Assembly: GCA_007130585.1 (NCBI GenBank)
Contig: SLSE01000054.1
Coordinates: forward strand, 1 to 7,018
DNA length: 7,018 bases
Source: Syntrophomonadaceae bacterium
GTDB lineage: Bacteria > Bacillota > Dethiobacteria > DTU022
Reading direction: 5' to 3'
The stretch's first letter is position 1, and each line of letters starts with the position of its first letter. Under the pieces are notes generated by a model. The model searched no databases, was not told the DNA's origin, and saw only the letters and a list, made by a program, of their open reading frames with translations. A program made the translations under genes and the position numbers. Below, piece by piece: positions 5,712-7,018 of the stretch.

Positions 5712-5984
5712 TTATTCCTGTTCGCCTGCAGCGGCTTCTTCCTGTCCCGCATTATCGCCATTTACTGTTTTAAGGTTTATGTTGCGCATGGGAATGATGG
5801 TAGATACTGCATGCTTGTAAACAAGCTGCTGTTTACCTTCTACCTCCAGCAGCAGGGTAAAATTATCGAAACTGCGGACAACCCCCTTAATCTGGTACCC
5901 GTTTATCAAGAATACCGTGGTTAACATGTTTTCCTTGCGAGCCTGGTTAAGAAAAGTATCCTGTAAATTAATTGCGCCTTTCAT
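5712..5984 (-). CDS. hfq: RNA chaperone Hfq
   Basis: Hfq is a hexameric Sm-like protein that binds A-rich and U-rich RNA and, in many bacteria, helps small RNAs pair with mRNAs. The 90 residues contain an N-terminal helix with Q8-D9 and then Sm1 (about 20-50, including FLINGYQIKGVVRSFDNFTLLLE). Sm2 has YKHAVSTIIP (56-65), the family signature that includes the K57-H58 pair of the uridine-binding proximal face. The rim reads R16-K17-E18, as in Bacillus-type Hfq, not the three-arginine patch of enterobacteria. The tail (about 72-90) is short and acidic, ending QEEAAAGEQE. The start at 5984 has AAGGGAG eight bases upstream. It lies 49 bases after miaA on the same strand and is probably cotranscribed with it, with a strong terminator just after its stop. 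Confidence 0.97.
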   Translation of the reverse strand: MKGAINLQDTFLNQARKENMLTTVFLINGYQIKGVVRSFDNFTLLLEVEGKQQLVYKHAVSTIIPMRNINLKTVNGDNAGQEEAAAGEQE

Positions 5985-6033
5985 ATATCTGGCTCCCTTC
6001 GTTTCTGTTGCCTTCAGCAGTTTATTTTCGCCG

Positions 6034-6993
6034 TCAGGGCGTTATATCCTTCACTTTTTTGCAAATAATTTCTACAATATCCTGAAACGAGGACATATGG
6101 TCTATCTCTATCCATTCCAGGCCTTTTTCCCGGCGAAACCAGGTTAACTGCCGTTTGGCTAAATTACGGGTCTGTTTTTTGATTTCAGATACCGTTTGAT
6201 ACCAGCCTGTCTCTCCCCTGAGGTAGTCCAGAAGCTGTCGGTAGCCCAGGATCTGCAGGCCGGGGCTGTATTGATCATAGCTCTTCCTGGTAAGGTTGCG
6301 CACTTCTTCAAGAAAACCGAGTTCAATCATCCGATCGACCCGTTCCTCAATCCTTTTGTAGAGGGTTTCCCGATCCATGCTGAGGGCATAGAATACCGGC
6401 CTGTAGGGTGATTCACGCTGCCCGGTCCGGATCTCCTGTTCGGATATCGGCCTGCCTTCCAGGGAGTGCACTTCAAGGGCCCTGATAATCCTTTTCCGGT
6501 CATGAGGATGAATTTTTTCCGCTGCCCGCGGATCAACTTTTTTTAAACGGTTGTAGAGCTCTTCCAGGCCGGCGGTTTCGATGATTTCCTCCAGGGCGGC
6601 CCGCAGCCCGGGGTCGGGGCCTTTTTCCCCGAAAGCGAAGCGGTCGGTTACCGCTTTGATGTAAAGGCCTGTTCCGCCTGCCATCAGGGGCAGCTTGTTT
6701 GCCTGCCACATCGCATGGATAGCGTCGTCGGCGGCCTTTTGATAATCTGCAACGCTGAAGGCCTGGTCCGGATCAACGAGATCAATGAGGTGGTGCCTGA
6801 CCAGCCTCTGTTCAAGCGGAGATGGCTTGGCAGTGCCAATATCAAGTCCGCGGTAAACCTGGGCCGAGTCGGCGGTAATAATATCGGTGTTCAGCCTGCG
6901 GGCAATTTCAAGAGCCAGGGCCGACTTGCCGACAGCCGTTGGGCCGGCCAGGATCAAAAGGGGGATTTTATCTTTCAGCCGGCCGGAGATCAT
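6034..6993 (-). CDS. miaA: tRNA dimethylallyltransferase MiaA
   Basis: MiaA transfers a dimethylallyl group from DMAPP to N6 of adenosine 37 in tRNAs that read codons starting with U, which improves decoding. The 319 residues are full length. The P-loop is GPTAVGKS (17-24). ADSAQVYRGLDIGTAKP (41-57) includes D42, the residue aligned with the catalytic aspartate. HHLID (67-71), GGTGLYIKA (106-114) and DRKRIIRALE (165-174) follow. The C-terminal basic segment KKQTRNLAKRQLTWFRR (272-288) is typical of the tRNA-binding region. The start is ATG at 6993 with AGGGGGAG six bases upstream. The ATG overlaps a TGA that probably ends the preceding gene, which suggests translational coupling. hfq follows after 49 bases. 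Confidence 0.96.
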   Translation of the reverse strand: MISGRLKDKIPLLILAGPTAVGKSALALEIARRLNTDIITADSAQVYRGLDIGTAKPSPLEQRLVRHHLIDLVDPDQAFSVADYQKAADDAIHAMWQANKLPLMAGGTGLYIKAVTDRFAFGEKGPDPGLRAALEEIIETAGLEELYNRLKKVDPRAAEKIHPHDRKRIIRALEVHSLEGRPISEQEIRTGQRESPYRPVFYALSMDRETLYKRIEERVDRMIELGFLEEVRNLTRKSYDQYSPGLQILGYRQLLDYLRGETGWYQTVSEIKKQTRNLAKRQLTWFRREKGLEWIEIDHMSSFQDIVEIICKKVKDITP

Positions 6994-7018
6994 TGATTGC
7001 TCCCCCTGCGGTGAAAAC
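6990..7018 (-). CDS. 3' end of an upstream gene, probably mutL (runs off the right edge)
   Basis: On the minus strand one frame from the window edge reads F-H-R-R-G-S-N-Q and ends at TGA (6990-6992), overlapping the miaA ATG as ATGA. Genes ordered mutL-miaA-hfq are common in Firmicutes, and MutL proteins often end in a short basic tail, so mutL is the first guess. Only nine codons are visible. The other two frames are also open up to the miaA start, so both the frame and the identity are inferred from context. Confidence 0.35.

Noticed and set aside
6327..6996. Additional open frames overlapping miaA on both strands
   Set aside because: MiaA motifs occupy the whole region continuously in one frame, so the overlapping frames have no independent support.

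Overview
The window reads as a chromosomal segment of a Gram-positive, Clostridia-type Firmicute. It has moderate GC, strong AGGAGG-like ribosome binding sites, a leucine T-box riboswitch, a Bacillus/Clostridium-style Hfq and a lexA gene that starts with TTG. The gene order miaA-hfq-hflX next to lexA is common in that group. A Peptococcaceae- or Syntrophomonadales-like host is my inference; the sequence alone does not settle the genus.

Layout from left to right. (1) Positions 1-107 (minus) hold the first 35 codons of a lipoprotein gene, with a clear signal peptide and lipobox. (2) Positions 108-331 contain no gene, only a GC-rich nested inverted repeat and a likely promoter for the lipoprotein. 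(3) Positions 332-1510 (minus) encode an unusual tyrosine recombinase. It is a bare catalytic domain with all six active-site residues and no N-terminal core-binding domain, followed by a long acidic low-complexity linker and a C-terminal zinc ribbon. (4) Positions 1511-1981 form a divergent control region. Two perfect TTGACA boxes point outward, one towards the recombinase and one towards leuA, and the leuA side carries a leucine-specific T-box leader. (5) Positions 1982-3538 (plus) encode LeuA, 2-isopropylmalate synthase. (6) Positions 3539-3701 contain two small hairpins, a candidate SOS operator and an extended -10 promoter. (7) Positions 3702-4310 (plus) encode LexA. (8) On the minus strand, read from the right edge inward, the window carries the last codons of an upstream gene (probably mutL), miaA (6034-6993), hfq (5712-5984), a strong bidirectional terminator (5655-5700) and hflX (4347-5612).

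Functionally this is core housekeeping DNA: leucine biosynthesis under tRNA-charging control, the SOS repressor, and an RNA/translation cluster covering tRNA A37 prenylation, an RNA chaperone and a ribosome-associated GTPase. The one element that does not fit a standard annotation is the recombinase. I saw no tRNA, CRISPR array, insertion sequence or attachment-site pair.
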